DNA of 64,000 bases from Microbacterium sp. CFH 31415 (GCF_022538185.1 NZ_JAKYXC010000005.1:62001-126000), one strand, 5' to 3'. Shown: positions 1-8,897, counted from the first letter of the stretch. Numbers and translations: made by a program. The notes: generated by a model not told the origin, from the letters alone.

Positions 1-993
1 CAGCCCCTCCACCCGCTCGACGACCGCCGCGGTCGAGCCGCGCGCGATGCCCTCGATCGTCACGGCCGAGCCGAGCGCCGTCGCGCCCTCGCCCTCGGAG
101 CCCGTCAGCAGCAGCGACCCGTCGAACGACAGGAGCAGGATGCTGTCGGTGTCGGGAACGAAGCGCCACTCGGCGATGCGCGGATCGGCGCCCTCGACGG
201 CGATCTCGACCGGCTCGGCATCGGGGTCCCTCAGCGACATCGTGTAGAGCAGGCTCTCGCGTCCGCTGTCGGCCGTGATCGCGGCATCCGAGAAGGTGAA
301 CCCGATCGTGTCGCCGCGGTCAGCGCTCTGCAGATTCGACACGAATCCGTCGCCCGGGAGCGTGAGCTCGCGGGGGTTCGCGCCGTCGAGGTCGGTCATG
401 ACGAGCCCGGCACGGTCGTCTTCAGTGCGCACCGACATCACGAGGTGGGTCGACGTCGCGCGGAAGTCCTCGATGTGCGGGTGGGTGAAGACGGGCACGG
501 CGTTCTCGCCCGAGAGGTCGGTGCGGAAGATCGTGTCGCCGTCGGCGCCGCGCTGGAGCAGCTCGACCTGGGCAGCCGGCGTGCGGAAGGTCTCGGCGAT
601 CCCCGCCGTCGGGCCGCCGCCCAGCGACGTGACGTCGGCGATCTCCACGGTGTACGCGGTGTCGTCCCACAGCGGGAGGGCGAAGCGGATGCCCACGCTG
701 CGACCGGCGGTGTCGACCGCGAACGGCGTCGCGGGTGTGACGGTGACCTGTGACGGGTCCACTTCGGCGAGCGACTGCGTGGTGGTGATGATGAGACGGC
801 CGCCGGATGCCGCGGCCGCCGCAGCCGGATCGACCTGCACCTGCGTCACCCGTGGCCCCTGCGCGACGGTCGCCGCGGCACCGGCCAGTCCGAACACCGC
901 CAGCAGACCGACGACGATCGCGAAGGCGGCGGCGAACGCGCGACCGCGCCGACGGCGGCCGTGAGAGCGGCGCGTCGACGGCTCAGTACTCAT
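1..993 (-). CDS. Secreted or membrane-anchored beta-propeller-like protein (3' end outside window)
   Basis: The reading frame starts with ATG at 993 and runs off the left edge after 331 codons. The N-terminus is an Arg-rich stretch (about residues 8-18) followed by a hydrophobic segment (about 20-40), which looks like a signal anchor or signal peptide. The exported part has short repeated segments of the kind LLYTMSLRDPD and FDGSLLLTG, as in TolB/WD40-type propellers or Ig-like domains; I cannot name the family. The start codon overlaps the 3' end of the TIGR03943-type gene by 11 bp, so it is probably the distal gene of the zinc-linked operon. The role is unknown, and a link to metal handling rests only on position. 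Confidence 0.7.
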   Translation of the reverse strand, partial: MSTEPSTRRSHGRRRRGRAFAAAFAIVVGLLAVFGLAGAAATVAQGPRVTQVQVDPAAAAAASGGRLIITTTQSLAEVDPSQVTVTPATPFAVDTAGRSVGIRFALPLWDDTAYTVEIADVTSLGGGPTAGIAETFRTPAAQVELLQRGADGDTIFRTDLSGENAVPVFTHPHIEDFRATSTHLVMSVRTEDDRAGLVMTDLDGANPRELTLPGDGFVSNLQSADRGDTIGFTFSDAAITADSGRESLLYTMSLRDPDAEPVEIAVEGADPRIAEWRFVPDTDSILLLSFDGSLLLTGSEGEGATALGSAVTIEGIARGSTAAVVERVEGL

Positions 994-1780
994 ACGGGTC
1001 CTCGGGCTCGTCGATCTCCTCGACCGAGGCCGCGTCGATCTCGAGGCGCCCGTCGGAGGTGGCCCGCACCGTGCCGGTCACCGTCACCCACTGCCCCGTG
1101 CCCGGGTTCCCCGCGCCGCCCACGGCGACGCTCGCGGGCTGCGCGTCGATCACGCAGTGCGTGATGACCAGGCGCGTCAGGTCGAAGGCGCCGTCCTCGC
1201 CGGGGGTGACGAACCCCGTGAGCTCGATCGGGTCGCCGTCGAACGCCTCGGGGTCGGTGGCCGTGGCGAAGACCGTGGCCCACTCGCCGACCCCGAACGA
1301 CGACGTGTCTCCGGTCGCGGCGAGGGTGACGGCATCCGCTCCCGCGAACAGCGGGGTCGCACCGACGTCGCGCGACATCGCAAGCTCGGCGGAGAGCGAC
1401 GCAGGCGGCAGCACAAGGGTGAGGACCGCGATTCCGGATGCCGCGACCCCGCCCACCACGCTCGCGGCGACCCCGAGCGGGTGCGACGGACGGTGGTCGA
1501 GGGTGTCTTCGCCGGCGTGTGCGCCATCGGCTGTGCGGGCGTCGCCGTGGCCGTGGTCGTGATCGTGGCCGTGATCGGCCTCGGCGCCGAGCGGCAGGGC
1601 GAACGACGCGATCGCGCCGACGAGCGCGACCACCGCCATCGAGACTGCGAACCAGGTGGAGTCGGGGTTGATGTACAGGCCCAGGCGCCCCGTCACGGCG
1701 AGGCCGAGCGTGACGACCGCGAGGATCGCGGCGAGCCCGACGCCAAGCCACCGCGTGCCGATCCACTCCGACCTACGCAA
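983..1780 (-). CDS. TIGR03943/DUF1980-type permease-associated protein
   Basis: This 265-residue protein has two N-terminal membrane segments (about residues 10-30 and 43-65), a His/Asp-rich loop at about 68-82 (HGHDHDHGHG), a third hydrophobic segment near 105-125 and an extracytoplasmic C-terminal domain with RLVITHCVIDAQPAS. That layout matches the YcgQ/TIGR03943 family, which is encoded next to YcgR-type permeases. The most likely start is TTG at 1780, overlapping the permease stop by 8 bp; no better start is visible. The His-rich loop and zur/znu neighbours suggest zinc handling. The biochemical function of the family is not established. Confidence 0.8.
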   Translation of the reverse strand: MRRSEWIGTRWLGVGLAAILAVVTLGLAVTGRLGLYINPDSTWFAVSMAVVALVGAIASFALPLGAEADHGHDHDHGHGDARTADGAHAGEDTLDHRPSHPLGVAASVVGGVAASGIAVLTLVLPPASLSAELAMSRDVGATPLFAGADAVTLAATGDTSSFGVGEWATVFATATDPEAFDGDPIELTGFVTPGEDGAFDLTRLVITHCVIDAQPASVAVGGAGNPGTGQWVTVTGTVRATSDGRLEIDAASVEEIDEPEDPYEY

Positions 1781-2792
1781 GGAGGTTCACCGCCGTCCCG
1801 ATGGCGAAGGCCGACAGCACCACGATGACGACGATCCCGGCGAGCGTGCGGGTCGTGAAAGTCGTGCGCATGAGTGCGAGCATCTTGACGTCGACGAGCG
1901 GCCCGACGAGCAGGAACGCCACGATCGACCCGGGCGTGAACGTCGAGGCGAACGACAGGGCGAAGAACGCGTCGACGTTCGAGCAGATCGAGACGACCAT
2001 CGCGAGGGCGATCATTGCGACGATCGACAGCGCCGGGTTCGAGCCGATCGCGAGCAGCGTCTCTCGTGGGATGAGCACCTGCACGGCGCCGGCGAGCGCC
2101 GAGCCGATGATGAGCGCGGGCATGACCGCGCGCAGCTCGACGACGAACTGGGCGATGCTGCGACGGCCTTTCCCGCCGGGCTCGTGCGTCACGAGCTCGC
2201 AGGTGTCGCGGAACCGGTCGGTGAGCAGCGCATCGGGCGACGGGTGACGGCTGTAGAGCCACCCGATCAGGTTCGCGATGAGGTACCCGCCGACGAGGCG
2301 TGCGATGAGGATGCCGTCGCTGAAGCCGAACGCCTGGTGCGTGGTGATGATGACGATCGGGTTCACGATCGGAGCTGCGATGAGGAAGGTCATCGTCTCC
2401 GGCACGCTGAACCCGCGCATGAGCAGGCCGCGTGCGAACGGCACGTTGCCGCACTCGCACACCGGCACGATCATGCCGAGCAGCGAGAGCACGGCCCGGC
2501 GGGCCCACGCGCGGCGCGGCATCCATCGCTCGAGCACGCCTGGTGGCACCCACACCTGCACCGCGATCGACAGGATCACGCCGAGCATCACGAACGGCAG
2601 GGACTCGATCAGCACGCTGATCGCGAGGGTCAGTCCGTCCTGCGCGCGCGTGGGGAGGGATGCCGGGAACAGCGTCGGCACGAGCCAGTCGATGAGGAAC
2701 AGCGCCGCGACGACCGCCGCGCCGATGGCGAGCGCGACGAGAGTGCGGGCCGTGCGCGTCGGAGCCGCGGGCCGAAGGTCAGTCCGCGACAC
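1773..2792 (-). CDS. YraQ/YcgR (DUF318)-family permease
   Basis: A 339-residue polytopic membrane protein with about eight hydrophobic segments. It carries the family's PVCECGNVPFARGLL and MTFLIAAPIVNPI segments in the first half and related pore-like sequences (ICSNVDAFFAL) in the second. I place the start at GTG 2792, which overlaps the 3' end of zur by 14 bp; a longer in-frame extension upstream is just zur read out of frame. With the downstream TIGR03943-type gene it forms the usual permease/partner pair. The substrate is unproven, but the zur/znu context points to zinc or a zinc complex. Confidence 0.82.
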   Translation of the reverse strand: MSRTDLRPAAPTRTARTLVALAIGAAVVAALFLIDWLVPTLFPASLPTRAQDGLTLAISVLIESLPFVMLGVILSIAVQVWVPPGVLERWMPRRAWARRAVLSLLGMIVPVCECGNVPFARGLLMRGFSVPETMTFLIAAPIVNPIVIITTHQAFGFSDGILIARLVGGYLIANLIGWLYSRHPSPDALLTDRFRDTCELVTHEPGGKGRRSIAQFVVELRAVMPALIIGSALAGAVQVLIPRETLLAIGSNPALSIVAMIALAMVVSICSNVDAFFALSFASTFTPGSIVAFLLVGPLVDVKMLALMRTTFTTRTLAGIVVIVVLSAFAIGTAVNLLA

Positions 2793-3192
2793 TCTGCTCG
2801 TCCCGGGCCTTCGCGCAGGTGGCGCACAGCCCGAAGATGTCGACGATGTGCTCGGCGTCGCGGAAGCCGTTGCGCTCGGCGGTCCGCTTGGCCCACTGCT
2901 CGACATCCGTGGCCTCGATCTCGACGGTGAGCCCGCAGCTGCGGCAGATCAGGTGGTGGTGGTGCCCACTGCTGGTGCAGGCGCGGTAGAGCGCCTCGCC
3001 CTCGGGACTCTGCAGGGAGTCGGCGTCGCCCTGGGCTGCGAGGCCGGCGAGCGCCCGGTAGACGGTGGCCAGTCCGATGCCGGTGTTCTCGTCGCGCAGG
3101 GTCGCGTGAAGCGACTGCGCGCTGACGAATCCGCGGGCGTCGGCAAGCGCTTCGCGCACGCGCTCGCGCTGCCACGTATTGCGCTGGGCCAT
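2779..3192 (-). CDS. zur: Fur-family zinc uptake regulator Zur
   Basis: A 137-residue Fur-family repressor starting at ATG 3192. The N-terminal half is a winged helix (VSAQSLHATLRDENTGIG then ATVYRALAGLA). The C-terminal dimerisation and metal domain has GHHHHLICRSCG and a second CxxC pair near the end (GLCATC), which together give the structural zinc site typical of the family. A Zur assignment rather than Fur rests on the znuACB genes upstream and the inverted repeat before znuA. It lies 414 bp downstream of znuB, separated by a tandem-repeat array, so it may have its own promoter. It overlaps the permease gene downstream. Confidence 0.88.
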   Translation of the reverse strand: MAQRNTWQRERVREALADARGFVSAQSLHATLRDENTGIGLATVYRALAGLAAQGDADSLQSPEGEALYRACTSSGHHHHLICRSCGLTVEIEATDVEQWAKRTAERNGFRDAEHIVDIFGLCATCAKARDEQSVAD

Positions 3193-3606
3193 AGGGGTAA
3201 GTCTACCGGCGGCCCCCTGAACGCCGCCCGGGTCCGCTCGCCTGCGCCCCTTCCGCCCGCCTGTGCCCCTGGCGCTCGCCTGTCGCAATGTGCTGCCGCG
3301 CACGGCGTTTCGTGCCAGGTGAGCCCCCCGCTCACCCGGGCCTGACGCTCGCCTGTCGCAATGTGCCACCCCGCACGGCACTTCGTGACAGGCAAGCCCC
3401 CTGCTCGCCCGGGCCTGCCGCTCGCCTGTCGCAATGTGCTGCCGCGCACGGCGTTTCGTGACAGGTGAGCCCCCCGCTCACCCGGGCCTGCTGTTCACCT
3501 GTCGCATCGTGCCGCCGCGCACGGCGTTTCGTGACAGGTGAGCGAAGGGGAGTCGGCGCTGAGCGACCGGGTCAGGCGCCGTCGGTTCGTGTCAGGCGCC
3601 GTCGGT
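3193..3606. repeat. Gap between znuB and zur holding a 73-bp tandem array of hairpins
   Basis: No gene is visible. Four units start at about 3273, 3346, 3419 and 3492, each 73 bp after the last; the final one is truncated near 3541. Each unit has ACCTGTCGCA-type sequence on the left and TTTCGTGACAGGTG-type sequence on the right, which fold back on each other, with an inner GTGC/GCAC pairing. Unit 2 differs from the others at several bases. Right beside znuB there is also a 20-bp direct duplication (3571-3590 and 3591-3610) whose second copy contains the znuB stop codon. Confidence 0.85.
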
Positions 3607-4470
3607 TCATGCGGCAGCGCGGATCACGCGGCCACGGCGGGCGCCTACGCCGCGGCACACCACGTAGATCACGAACGAGATCGTCGTGATGTACGGGCTC
3701 ACGGGCAGCGTGCCCATGATCGCGAGCAGGATGCCGCCCACGGCCGACACGAATCCGAAGAGCGCGGCGAGGAGCGGCACCGACATCGGTCCGGTCGCGA
3801 CCCGCATCGCCGCCGCTGCCGGGGTGACCAGCAGCGCCATCACGAGCAGGGCGCCGATGATGTGCACGGCGACGGCGACGATCAGCCCCAGCAGCACCAT
3901 GAAGGCCAGCGACACCGCGGTCGTCGGCACACCGCGCGCCGCCGCCGACTGCGGGTCCAGCGAATCGAAGCGCAGCGGCCGCCAGATCAGCAGCAGCCCG
4001 AGGAGGGCGATCGCGCTGATCACGATGAGCCAGCCGAGCTGCCCCGACTGCACCGACACGATCTGGCCGGTGAGCAGGCTGAACCGGTTGGCGCTGCGCC
4101 CGTTGTACAGCGAGAGGAACAGGATGCCGAGACCCAGCCCGAACGGCATGAGCACGCCGATGATCGAATTGCGGTCCCGTGCCCGCGCACCGAGCCAGCC
4201 GATGATCGCCGCGGCGAGGATCGACCCCACGATCGACCCGGTGACGACGTCGACGCCGATCAGCAGCGCCGCCGCCGCCCCCGCGAACGACAGCTCGCTG
4301 ATGCCGTGCACCGCGAACGCCATGTCGCGCTGCATCACGAGCACGCCGATCAGCCCGCCGACGAGGCCCAGCACGGCCCCCGCCCACACCGAGTTCGACA
4401 CGAGCCCGAGGATCTCGCCGTACACCGGCAGGCCGCCGAACATCGCGTCGGCGATGTCGTCCCAGTTCAT
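3607..4470 (-). CDS. znuB: Zinc/manganese ABC transporter permease
   Basis: A 287-residue integral membrane protein of the ABC-3 family with about eight to nine hydrophobic segments. Family landmarks include MAFAVHGISELSFAG in the first third and HIIGALLVMALLVTPAA in the last third. It starts at ATG 4470 and overlaps the stop of the ATPase gene in an ATGA junction, so the two are translationally coupled. It forms the membrane channel that takes metal from the binding protein ZnuA, with ZnuC as motor. Zinc rather than manganese is inferred from the Zur context. Confidence 0.9.
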   Translation of the reverse strand: MNWDDIADAMFGGLPVYGEILGLVSNSVWAGAVLGLVGGLIGVLVMQRDMAFAVHGISELSFAGAAAALLIGVDVVTGSIVGSILAAAIIGWLGARARDRNSIIGVLMPFGLGLGILFLSLYNGRSANRFSLLTGQIVSVQSGQLGWLIVISAIALLGLLLIWRPLRFDSLDPQSAAARGVPTTAVSLAFMVLLGLIVAVAVHIIGALLVMALLVTPAAAAMRVATGPMSVPLLAALFGFVSAVGGILLAIMGTLPVSPYITTISFVIYVVCRGVGARRGRVIRAAA

Positions 4471-5288
4471 GCGTGGTCCTCGTCGTGGGCGTGATGGTGG
4501 TGGGATGCCTCGGCATCGGGCGCACCGACGACCACGAGCCGGTCACCCGCGCGCAGCACGAACACCGGAGCACCGTAGAGGTCGGTGAGCACGCGCGAGT
4601 TGAGCACCTCGTCGGGGGTGCCGAGCGTGAAGCGGCCGTTGGCGAGGTACAGGATGCGGTCGACCTTGCCCAGGACGGGGTTGATGTCGTGCGTGACGAG
4701 CAGGACCGCGGCATCCTTCTCTCGCCGGTGCCGGTCGATGAGGCCGATCACCGCCTGCTGGTTCGCCAGGTCGAGGCTCGTCAGCGGCTCGTCGCACAGC
4801 AGCAGTCCGGGCTCGTCGGCGAGCGCCTGACCGGCGCGCAGTCGCTGCTGCTCGCCGCCCGACAGCTCACCCACCGGCCGGTCGGCGAAGTCCCGCGCGC
4901 CGACGGCGTCGATGAGGGCGTCCACCCGGGCGTGGTCGCCGCGGCGCGGGATGGGAAGACCGAACCGGTGGCCCGAGACGCCGAGGGTGACGAGGTCGCG
5001 CCCGCGCAGCGCGGTGTCGGGCGGCAGCGGCCGGCTCTGCGGCAGGTACCCGACGCGACGGCTGCCCCGCTTGCCGACCGGCTCGCCGAGGACCGTGATG
5101 GAACCGGCGCTCAGCGGCTCGAGCCCGAGGATCGCCCTCAGCAGCGTGGTCTTGCCCGACCCGCTCGGCCCCAGCACGGCGATCAGCTCGCCCGGACGGA
5201 CGGCCAAATCGAGTCCGGCCCAGAGCTCGCGGTCGTCGCGGCGGAGTGCGGCGCCGCGGATCTCGAGGGCGGGCGCGGGGTCGCTCAC
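4467..5288 (-). CDS. znuC: Zinc ABC transporter ATP-binding protein with His-rich tail
   Basis: A 273-residue ABC ATPase. The Walker A motif is GPSGSGKT at residues 40-47, followed by the signature LSGGEQQ and Walker B LLLCDEP, then a switch His in VTHD. The GTG start at 5288 forms a GTGA overlap with the znuA stop. The last residues are His-rich (SHHHHAHDEDHA). That tail is not part of the normal ATPase fold and could bind zinc. The protein powers import through ZnuB. Confidence 0.9.
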   Translation of the reverse strand: MSDPAPALEIRGAALRRDDRELWAGLDLAVRPGELIAVLGPSGSGKTTLLRAILGLEPLSAGSITVLGEPVGKRGSRRVGYLPQSRPLPPDTALRGRDLVTLGVSGHRFGLPIPRRGDHARVDALIDAVGARDFADRPVGELSGGEQQRLRAGQALADEPGLLLCDEPLTSLDLANQQAVIGLIDRHRREKDAAVLLVTHDINPVLGKVDRILYLANGRFTLGTPDEVLNSRVLTDLYGAPVFVLRAGDRLVVVGAPDAEASHHHHAHDEDHA

Positions 5289-6265
5289 GACTCCAGCGCG
5301 CCGCTCAGCGCCTCGATGTTCGCCTGCATCCACGAGATGTAAGTCTGGCCCTCGGGGAGCGTTTCCGAGAACGCCATGCTGGGGATGCCGCGACCGTCCG
5401 CCTCGCCGACGATCTGCGCGGTCTCGGCGCCGGCGGTCTGCGTGTTGGTGACGACGAGCTTCACGTCGCCGTCCTCGAAGCGGGCGATCGATTCGAGGAG
5501 CGTCGCGGGCGCGACATCCTGTCCCTCTTCCACCGCCTCCGTGAAGGCGTCGGGCGTGACGTTCTCGAGACCCGCGGCAGCGATGAGGTAGGCGGGCACG
5601 GGCTCGGTGACGAAGGCCTCGGCGCCCGCGTGGGTGGCCGCGATGTCGGCGAGCGAGGCCTCGAGGCCCTCGACCTCGGCGACGAAGGCCTCGGCGTTCG
5701 CGGCGAAGACGTCGGCGTCGGCCGGGCTCAGCGCCTCGAGCTGCGCGGCGACGCCGAGCGCGAGGTCCGCCATCGCGTGCGGGTCGTACCAGACGTGCTC
5801 GTTGAATCCCTCGATGTGCTCGTGCCCGTGGTCGCCGTCCTCGTCGGCATGGTCGCTGTCGTCGCTGTCATCGTGGGCTGCGCCGCCCGGCCACTGGTCC
5901 GAGAACTCGACGGCGGTGAGGACGGGGGCCCCGGCGCCGCTCGACTCGATGAGCGCGTCGATGAAGGCGTCGTAGCCGCCGCCGTTCTCGATGATGAGAT
6001 CGGCCTTCGCGACGGCGAGCTGGTCGCGTGCGCTCGGCTCGAACGAGTGCGGATCCTGCGACTCGTTCGACACGATCGACGTCACCTCGACGAGGTCGCC
6101 GCCGATCTGCTCGGCGATCTGTCCGTACACGTTCGTCGACGCGACGACCGATACGCCACCGTCAGCACCGTCGCCCGCGAGTGTGCTGCTCGCGCAGCCG
6201 GCAAGTGCGAGAGCGGATGCCGCGGCGAGGCCGAGCACGATCAGTGAACGTAGGGGGGAGGTCAT
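5285..6265 (-). CDS. znuA: Zinc ABC transporter substrate-binding lipoprotein
   Basis: A 326-residue cluster A-I (ZnuA/TroA) binding protein. Residues 1-24 are a lipoprotein signal ending in the lipobox LAGC, so the mature protein is lipid-anchored outside the membrane. Metal ligand candidates include the His in DPHSFEPS, the His in HVWYDPH and later acidic residues. Between them is a low-complexity His/Asp loop (about residues 130-150), which is typical of zinc-specific members. It is the first gene of znuA-znuC-znuB and is preceded by a Zur-type palindrome about 18 bp upstream of its ATG. Confidence 0.92.
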   Translation of the reverse strand: MTSPLRSLIVLGLAAASALALAGCASSTLAGDGADGGVSVVASTNVYGQIAEQIGGDLVEVTSIVSNESQDPHSFEPSARDQLAVAKADLIIENGGGYDAFIDALIESSGAGAPVLTAVEFSDQWPGGAAHDDSDDSDHADEDGDHGHEHIEGFNEHVWYDPHAMADLALGVAAQLEALSPADADVFAANAEAFVAEVEGLEASLADIAATHAGAEAFVTEPVPAYLIAAAGLENVTPDAFTEAVEEGQDVAPATLLESIARFEDGDVKLVVTNTQTAGAETAQIVGEADGRGIPSMAFSETLPEGQTYISWMQANIEALSGALES

Positions 6266-6282
6266 GCCTCCACTCTAACGCT

Positions 6283-6301
6283 ATTGATAATCGTTCTCAA
6301 A
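6283..6301 (-). promoter_or_regulatory. Zur-type operator upstream of znuA
   Basis: The plus-strand sequence TGATAATCGTTCTCA is an imperfect inverted repeat, 7-1-7 in form, with five of seven positions symmetric. It resembles the Fur/Zur box. It sits just upstream of znuA, where a zinc-loaded repressor would block transcription. The assignment is by resemblance only. Confidence 0.7.
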
Positions 6302-6336
6302 CTGGCGGGCGGAGGACACCGCGGAACGAGCGGTCA

Positions 6337-7704
6337 TCAGTCCAGCAGCAGGGCGGGCTCCTCGAGGATCGACGCGACGTCGGCGATGAAGCGGGACATC
6401 CCGTCGCCGTCGACCACGCGGTGGTCGAACGAACCGGCGACCGTCGTCACGAACCGGGGGCGCACCTCGCCGTCGACGACCCACGGCTTCTGACGGATCG
6501 TGCCCAGCGCCACGATGCCCGACTCGCCGGGATTGATGATCGGGGTGCCCGCGTCCATGCCGAAGACGCCGATGTTCGTGATCGTGATCGTGCCGTGCTG
6601 CTGATCGGCCGGAGTCGTCTTGCCGTCGCGCGCCGTCTGCGTGAGCTTCTCGAGCGCCCGGGCGAGCTCGCGCATCGAGAGGTCCTGCGCGTCCTTGATG
6701 TTGGGCACGAGCAGCCCTCGTGGCGTCGCGGCCGCGATCCCGAGGTTGACGTACCGGCGCACGCGGATCTCGGCGCCGCTCTCGCCGTCGACCCACGCCG
6801 CGTTCACCATCGGCGTGCGCCGCGCTGCCCAGATCACGGCGCGCGCCATGATGAGCAGCGGCGAGACGCGCACGTCGGCGAAGTCGGGCGAGGCCTTCAG
6901 CCGCTTGACGAGCTCCATCGTGCGCGTGGCGTCGACGTCCGTCCACACCGAGACGTGGGGCGCCGAGTAGGCCGACTGCACCATCGCGGTCGAGGTCGCC
7001 TTGCGCACGCCCTTGACGGCGATCGTCTCCTCGCGGCCGCCTGCGTCGGGGGCCGGCACCGCCGGAGCGACGGCTGCCGGACGGGATGCCGCCACCGGAA
7101 TCGTCTCCTCCCGCACGTCGCCCCAGTCGGGCGTCTCGATGTTGCGGAAGACGCTGGCCTGCGACGCGTGCTTCACGACGTCGTCGCGTGTCACCTCGCC
7201 GGCGGGGCCGGTGGGCGCGACCGCGGTGAGGTCGACGCCGAGGTCGCGCGCGAGCTTGCGGATGGGGGGCTTGGCGACGACGCCGACGGATGCCTCGACC
7301 CGCTCCTGTGCGGTGGCAGCAGGCTTGCGGCGGCGCGACTGCACGGGTCCGCCCGTGCCGTAGCCGACCAGGACCGCGCCCTCGCCCTCACCCGCTGGGG
7401 CCGGCGCATCGGCCGGGGCACCGTGCTCGGACTGTCCGACGGTGGCCGGGCCCGCGGCATCCGCTCCCGCTGTGATCGTGATGATGGGCGCGCCGACGTC
7501 CACGGTCTCGCCCTCTCCGACGAGCAGGTCGCCGACCGTGCCCGCGAAGGGCGAGGGCAGCTCGACGAGCGACTTGGCGGTCTCGATCTCGACGAGGACA
7601 TCGTTGACCGCGACGGTGTCGCCGGGTGCGACGTGCCACGACACGATCTCGGCCTCGGTGAGGCCCTCGCCGACATCGGGGAGGACGAACGTCTGGGTGC
7701 TCAT
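6337..7704 (-). CDS. Dihydrolipoamide acyltransferase E2 of a 2-oxoacid dehydrogenase complex
   Basis: A 455-residue E2 starting at ATG 7704, preceded by AAAGGA. One lipoyl domain occupies residues 1-80, with the lipoyl-lysine in IETAKS (K44). An Ala/Pro linker follows, then a peripheral subunit-binding domain ([14 protein letters not shown]) and a C-terminal catalytic domain ending with the active-site motif DHRVVDGDG. It transfers the acyl group from the E1-bound intermediate to CoA. The E1beta gene lies 209 bp upstream on the same strand, with a long palindrome between them. No E3 gene is in the window. Whether the substrate is pyruvate or a branched-chain oxoacid cannot be settled here. 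Confidence 0.92.
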   Translation of the reverse strand: MSTQTFVLPDVGEGLTEAEIVSWHVAPGDTVAVNDVLVEIETAKSLVELPSPFAGTVGDLLVGEGETVDVGAPIITITAGADAAGPATVGQSEHGAPADAPAPAGEGEGAVLVGYGTGGPVQSRRRKPAATAQERVEASVGVVAKPPIRKLARDLGVDLTAVAPTGPAGEVTRDDVVKHASQASVFRNIETPDWGDVREETIPVAASRPAAVAPAVPAPDAGGREETIAVKGVRKATSTAMVQSAYSAPHVSVWTDVDATRTMELVKRLKASPDFADVRVSPLLIMARAVIWAARRTPMVNAAWVDGESGAEIRVRRYVNLGIAAATPRGLLVPNIKDAQDLSMRELARALEKLTQTARDGKTTPADQQHGTITITNIGVFGMDAGTPIINPGESGIVALGTIRQKPWVVDGEVRPRFVTTVAGSFDHRVVDGDGMSRFIADVASILEEPALLLD

Positions 7705-7759
7705 GTGCGGTCCTTTCGGAGAGCCCGCTCGCCACGCTCTCCACGCCCACCCCACCGCT

Positions 7760-7831
7760 CGCGAGACTGCATCCGCGCACCGAGACCGCGGTCAGCGCAT
7801 GCGGTTTCGGTGCACGGGTGCAGTCTCGCGG
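7760..7831. repeat. Long imperfect palindrome between E1beta and E2 genes
   Basis: The left arm begins GCGAGACTGCATCCGCGCAC and the right arm ends GCACGGGTGCAGTCTCGC. They pair over about 30 bases with a few mismatches, around an 11-base loop near 7790-7800. It lies inside what looks like one transcription unit. It could be a REP-like element or an attenuating or processing hairpin. Confidence 0.8.
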
Positions 7832-7913
7832 GGATCGGGACCGGGGCCGGGGCGAGAAGGCGGGTGGCGAGGAGCGGGGTGGTGGCGGGCACGGTGCGGT
7901 GGGTGGCGGGGGG

Positions 7914-8897
7914 TCAGTAGGCGAGGGAGCGGTCGACGGCTTCGAGGATGCGGTCGGCGTCGGGCAGGTACGTGCCTTCGAGCTTGGCCGGGGGGAACGG
8001 CACGTCGAAGCCCGACACCCGCAGCACCGGGGCCTCCAGGGCGTAGAAGGCGCGCTCCATGACGGTCGCCGCGACCTCGCCGCCGAGGCTCGCGAAGCCG
8101 GGTGCCTCCTGCGCGTAGACCATGCGGCCGGTGCGGCGGACCGAGTCGAGGATCGGCCCGTAGTCGATGGGTGACAGCGAGCGCACGTCGACGACCTCGC
8201 AGCTCGTGCCCTCGCTCTCGGCGAGCGCCGCCGCCTGCAGCAGCGTCGTCACCATTGCGCCGTGGCCGACGAGCGTGACGTCGGTGCCCCGACGCACGAT
8301 GCGGCTGGCGTGCAGCGGCAGGGCGCGTGACGTCGTGTCGACCTCGCCCTTCTGCCAGTACTTGCTCTTTGGCTCGAGGAAGATCACGGGGTCGGGCGAG
8401 GCGATGGCGTCCTGGATCATCCAGTACGCGTCGTTGGCCGTCGAGGGGCTGACCACGCGCAGCCCGGGGGTGTGGGCGAAGTAGGCCTCGGGACTCTCCT
8501 GGTGGTGCTCGACGGCGCCGATGTGGCCGCCGTAGGGGATGCGGATCACGACGGGCATCTGCAGCGCACCCTCGTGGCGGTTCGTGAACTTCGCGAGCTG
8601 CGACGTGATCTGGTCGAACGCGGGGAAGACGAATCCGTCGAACTGGATCTCGCACACCGGCCGGAACCCGGCCATGGCGAGCCCGATCGCGGTGCCGACG
8701 ATGCCGGACTCGGCAAGCGGAGTGTCGAGCACGCGGCGATCGCCGAACTCGGCCTGCAGACCCTCGGTCACGCGGAACACGCCGCCGAGCTTGCCGATGT
8801 CCTCGCCCATGAGCAGCACGCGGTCGCTGCCGGCGAGCGCCGCCCGCAGACCCGCGTTGAGCGCGCGGCTGATGGGCATGGTGGTCACGTCGGTCAC
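7914..8897 (-). CDS. 2-oxoacid dehydrogenase E1 beta subunit
   Basis: A 327-residue transketolase-like E1beta starting at GTG 8897, in a GTGA overlap with the E1alpha stop. Family segments include LMGEDIGKLGGVFRVTEGL, DTPLAESGIVGTAIGLA and PYGGHIGAVEHHQESPEAYF, and the C-terminal transketolase domain carries VDVRSLSPID. It pairs with E1alpha to form the thiamine-diphosphate enzyme that decarboxylates the 2-oxoacid and acylates the E2 lipoyl group. An internal ATG (MPISRALNAG) is an alternative start. Confidence 0.92.
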   Translation of the reverse strand: MTDVTTMPISRALNAGLRAALAGSDRVLLMGEDIGKLGGVFRVTEGLQAEFGDRRVLDTPLAESGIVGTAIGLAMAGFRPVCEIQFDGFVFPAFDQITSQLAKFTNRHEGALQMPVVIRIPYGGHIGAVEHHQESPEAYFAHTPGLRVVSPSTANDAYWMIQDAIASPDPVIFLEPKSKYWQKGEVDTTSRALPLHASRIVRRGTDVTLVGHGAMVTTLLQAAALAESEGTSCEVVDVRSLSPIDYGPILDSVRRTGRMVYAQEAPGFASLGGEVAATVMERAFYALEAPVLRVSGFDVPFPPAKLEGTYLPDADRILEAVDRSLAY

